Source: CAWCTB01 sp963798275
Lineage (GTDB): Bacteria > Acidobacteriota > Terriglobia > Terriglobales > Acidobacteriaceae
Assembly (NCBI GenBank): GCA_963798275.1
Contig: CAWCTB010000028.1
Location: 1 to 22,248, forward strand
DNA: 22,248 nt
Direction of reading: 5' to 3'
Shown here: positions 21,501 to 22,248 of the stretch, piece by piece
How the letters are laid out: every line of letters starts with the position of its first letter
Position numbering within the stretch: position 1 is the stretch's first letter
Notes under the pieces: generated by a model
The model's input: only the letters and a program-made list of their open reading frames with translations
Databases searched by the model: none
What the model was told of the DNA's origin: nothing
Made by a program: the position numbers and the translations under genes

Positions 21501-21770
21501 GACGTACTCCACCCCGTCGACTTCGCGCAGCAGCCGCTCCATCGGAATGCTGGCGCGCTGCTCCACCTCCGCCGGCGTCGCGCCCGGCATCTCCACGAAC
21601 ACGTCGAGCATGGGCACCACGATCTGCGGCTCTTCTTCGCGCGGCGTCTTGAGGATGGCAAACGTCCCCAGTAGCAGCGATGCCGCAATGAACAACGGCG
21701 TCAGCTTCGAGTTAATGAACTGCGAAGCCATCGCCCCCGCCAGCCGCATCGGAGCTTTGATCTCAGCCAT
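18518..21770 (-). pseudogene. RND-family efflux permease (HAE/AcrB-like), interrupted by one frameshift
   Basis: Two overlapping frames form one ~1083-residue permease. The N-terminal frame (ATG 21768-21770) has TM1 ('LTPLFIAASLLLGTFAIL'), 'PREEEPQIVVPMLDVFV', the porter domain with 'GATPAEVEQRASIPMERLL', and is correct to 'AAERKIEALRG'. The C-terminal frame resumes with 'GYLLPADLNVSITRNYGETA' and continues through 'GWRESGVVLVAIPVTLAL', TM4 'GILVDDAIVVVENI' (proton-relay Asp pair), 'RPIPVGASAAM', the second porter half and 'FIAGAGIIVRNSIILVDFI' to the stop at 18518. The break is an extra base in GGG (coding strand; 20784-20786). Such pumps use proton-motive force to export drugs, solvents or metals with a periplasmic adaptor and outer-membrane channel, neither of which is in the window. 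An upstream in-frame GTG (21812) lies in a repeat and is not the start. Real decay or base-calling error cannot be told apart here. Confidence 0.88.
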
Positions 21771-21851
21771 GACGTGGTCCCACGAATCCGCCTTGAAGGG
21801 GCACGGCTTCACCGGCTGCGGAAAAACTCGATCTTAGGTAGCGCCGGCCTT

Positions 21852-21919
21852 GGTAGAGCTGGCCCTCAGGCCGGCGTCGGAGCCCTTGGTTTAGGTAGAG
21901 CTGGCCCTCAGGCCAGCGT
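21852..21919. repeat. Tandem GGTAGAGCTGGCCCTCAGGCC repeat, two copies
   Basis: GGTAGAGCTGGCCCTCAGGC followed by CGGCGT (21852-21877), and the same 20 bases followed by CAGCGT (21894-21919), start 42 nt apart. Each contains a GCTGGCC...GGCC[G/A]GC stem. A third, partial version precedes them at about 21838-21850. Confidence 0.6.
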
Positions 21920-21936
21920 TCCAGCGGTTTGTTTTT

Positions 21937-21980
21937 GTCATTCCGAGGGGCTTTAGCCCCGAGGAATCTGCTGTTTCCTC
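21937..21980. repeat. Dispersed repeat, GTCAT...CGAGGAATCTG family
   Basis: GTCATTCCGA, then GGGGC-TTTA-GCCCC (21947-21960), then GAGGAATCTGCTGTTTCCTC. On the minus strand the stem has the same GC-TAAA-GC loop as the palindromes at 3401-3475. Confidence 0.55.
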
Positions 21981-22096
21981 GCCCGCTCCCAGCCTGTTCA
22001 CCCGTGTCGCTGCGCGCTTCACAATCCCAGGACTTCAGAGTGTGCGCGACAACTAAGGTTGGATTGCACCGATCATACGACCCATCCAGAAACCAG

Positions 22097-22186
22097 CCCC
22101 TTTGGGGCGGAATATCATAGCCCAGCATGCAGGCGAAGCCGGAGTGCTGGGTACAGTGAGAACAGATCTGAGTCCCGGAGGGACGG
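22097..22186. repeat. Intact three-stem palindromic repeat
   Basis: CCCC-TTT-GGGG (22097-22107), CGGAATATCATAG, CCCAGC/GCTGGG stem (22121-22151), a 20-nt linker, and GTCCC-GGA-GGGAC (22172-22184). It is the uninterrupted counterpart of the unit split by the IS630 element at 16944-18136. Confidence 0.65.
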
Positions 22187-22248
22187 CACAGGTTTTCACC
22201 GTGAATCTTCATCCCCACTGATACCCCGAGTTTGGTGCGTCTTGTATT

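Larger units (their letters stand above)
21771..22248. other. Repeat-packed non-coding interval upstream of the RND operon
   Basis: No gene is supported. The interval carries at least four repeat modules: a GC-TAAA-GC remnant at 21793-21812, a tandem unit at 21852-21919, the GTCAT family at 21937-21980 and the three-stem palindrome at 22097-22186. Open frames through it are translations of the repeats. Confidence 0.55.

Noticed and set aside
21763..22218. 151-residue minus-strand frame
   Set aside because: It is a translation of tandem and palindromic repeats ('RPEGQLY' recurring); no protein family signal.
1..22248. CRISPR array, toxin-antitoxin pair or defence island
   Set aside because: No regularly spaced direct repeats, no cas-like frames and no recognisable toxin/antitoxin or defence genes were found.

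Overview
The window reads as a chromosomal segment of a GC-rich, free-living heterotroph. It is most likely an acidobacterium (Terriglobia/Koribacter-like). This is inference, resting on the gene mix (tandem-GAF RsbU-type phosphatase, secreted GH3 glucosidase, UPF0173 hydrolase next to L-2-hydroxyglutarate oxidase, RND pump with DUF2892) and on intergenic palindromes of the GC-TAAA-GC and 'CCCAGC...GCTGGG + GTCCC...GGGAC' type. No rRNA or other taxonomic marker is present.

Layout. 1-1163 (-): GAF-GAF-PP2C regulator running off the left edge. 1164-3539: gene-poor, with a rhodanese relic, a doubtful CxxC mini-ORF, a secreted 320-aa protein (-), a secreted Cys-rich 70-aa protein (-) and a palindrome repeat. 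3540-5582 (+): UPF0173 metallo-hydrolase, frameshifted at its last codons, then L-2-hydroxyglutarate oxidase. 5583-8534 (+): a perfect CRP-type palindrome, then a soluble PAS histidine kinase and an NtrC-type sigma-54 activator. 8535-9456: a three-way-junction RNA fold, then a minus-strand cyclic-nucleotide-binding-domain protein without a helix-turn-helix. A second CRP-type palindrome lies upstream of it with the same spacing to its -10. 9457-11330 (-): group IIC-like intron with a frameshifted reverse transcriptase, lodged just behind the terminator of the next gene. 11392-13596 (-): secreted GH3 glycosidase. 13817-15193 (+): glucose-6-phosphate dehydrogenase. 15452-15529 (+): tRNA-Glu(TTC), whose 3' part is overlapped by an antisense tyrosine-integrase tail, the mark of a tRNA integration site. 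16968-18075: IS630-family element with 27-bp inverted repeats, TA duplication and an A8 frameshift site, inserted inside a dispersed palindromic repeat. 18234-21770 (-): compact operon of RND efflux permease (frameshifted), DUF2892 protein and a 29-residue membrane microprotein. 21771-22248: at least four repeat modules.

How the parts relate. The two CRP-type sites suggest that the kinase/NtrC pair and the HTH-less cNMP-domain protein share an activator encoded elsewhere. GH3 glycosidase and Zwf are divergent and could link oligosaccharide hydrolysis to the oxidative pentose phosphate pathway. The RND operon is translationally coupled (ATGA overlap, then a 6-bp gap). The middle third is a mobile-element hot spot, with an intron at a terminator, an integrase at a tRNA and an IS in a repeat. 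Three genes (UPF0173, intron RT, RND) each carry one apparent extra G in a short G run, so sequencing error competes with real decay. No defence system, CRISPR array or biosynthetic cluster is visible.
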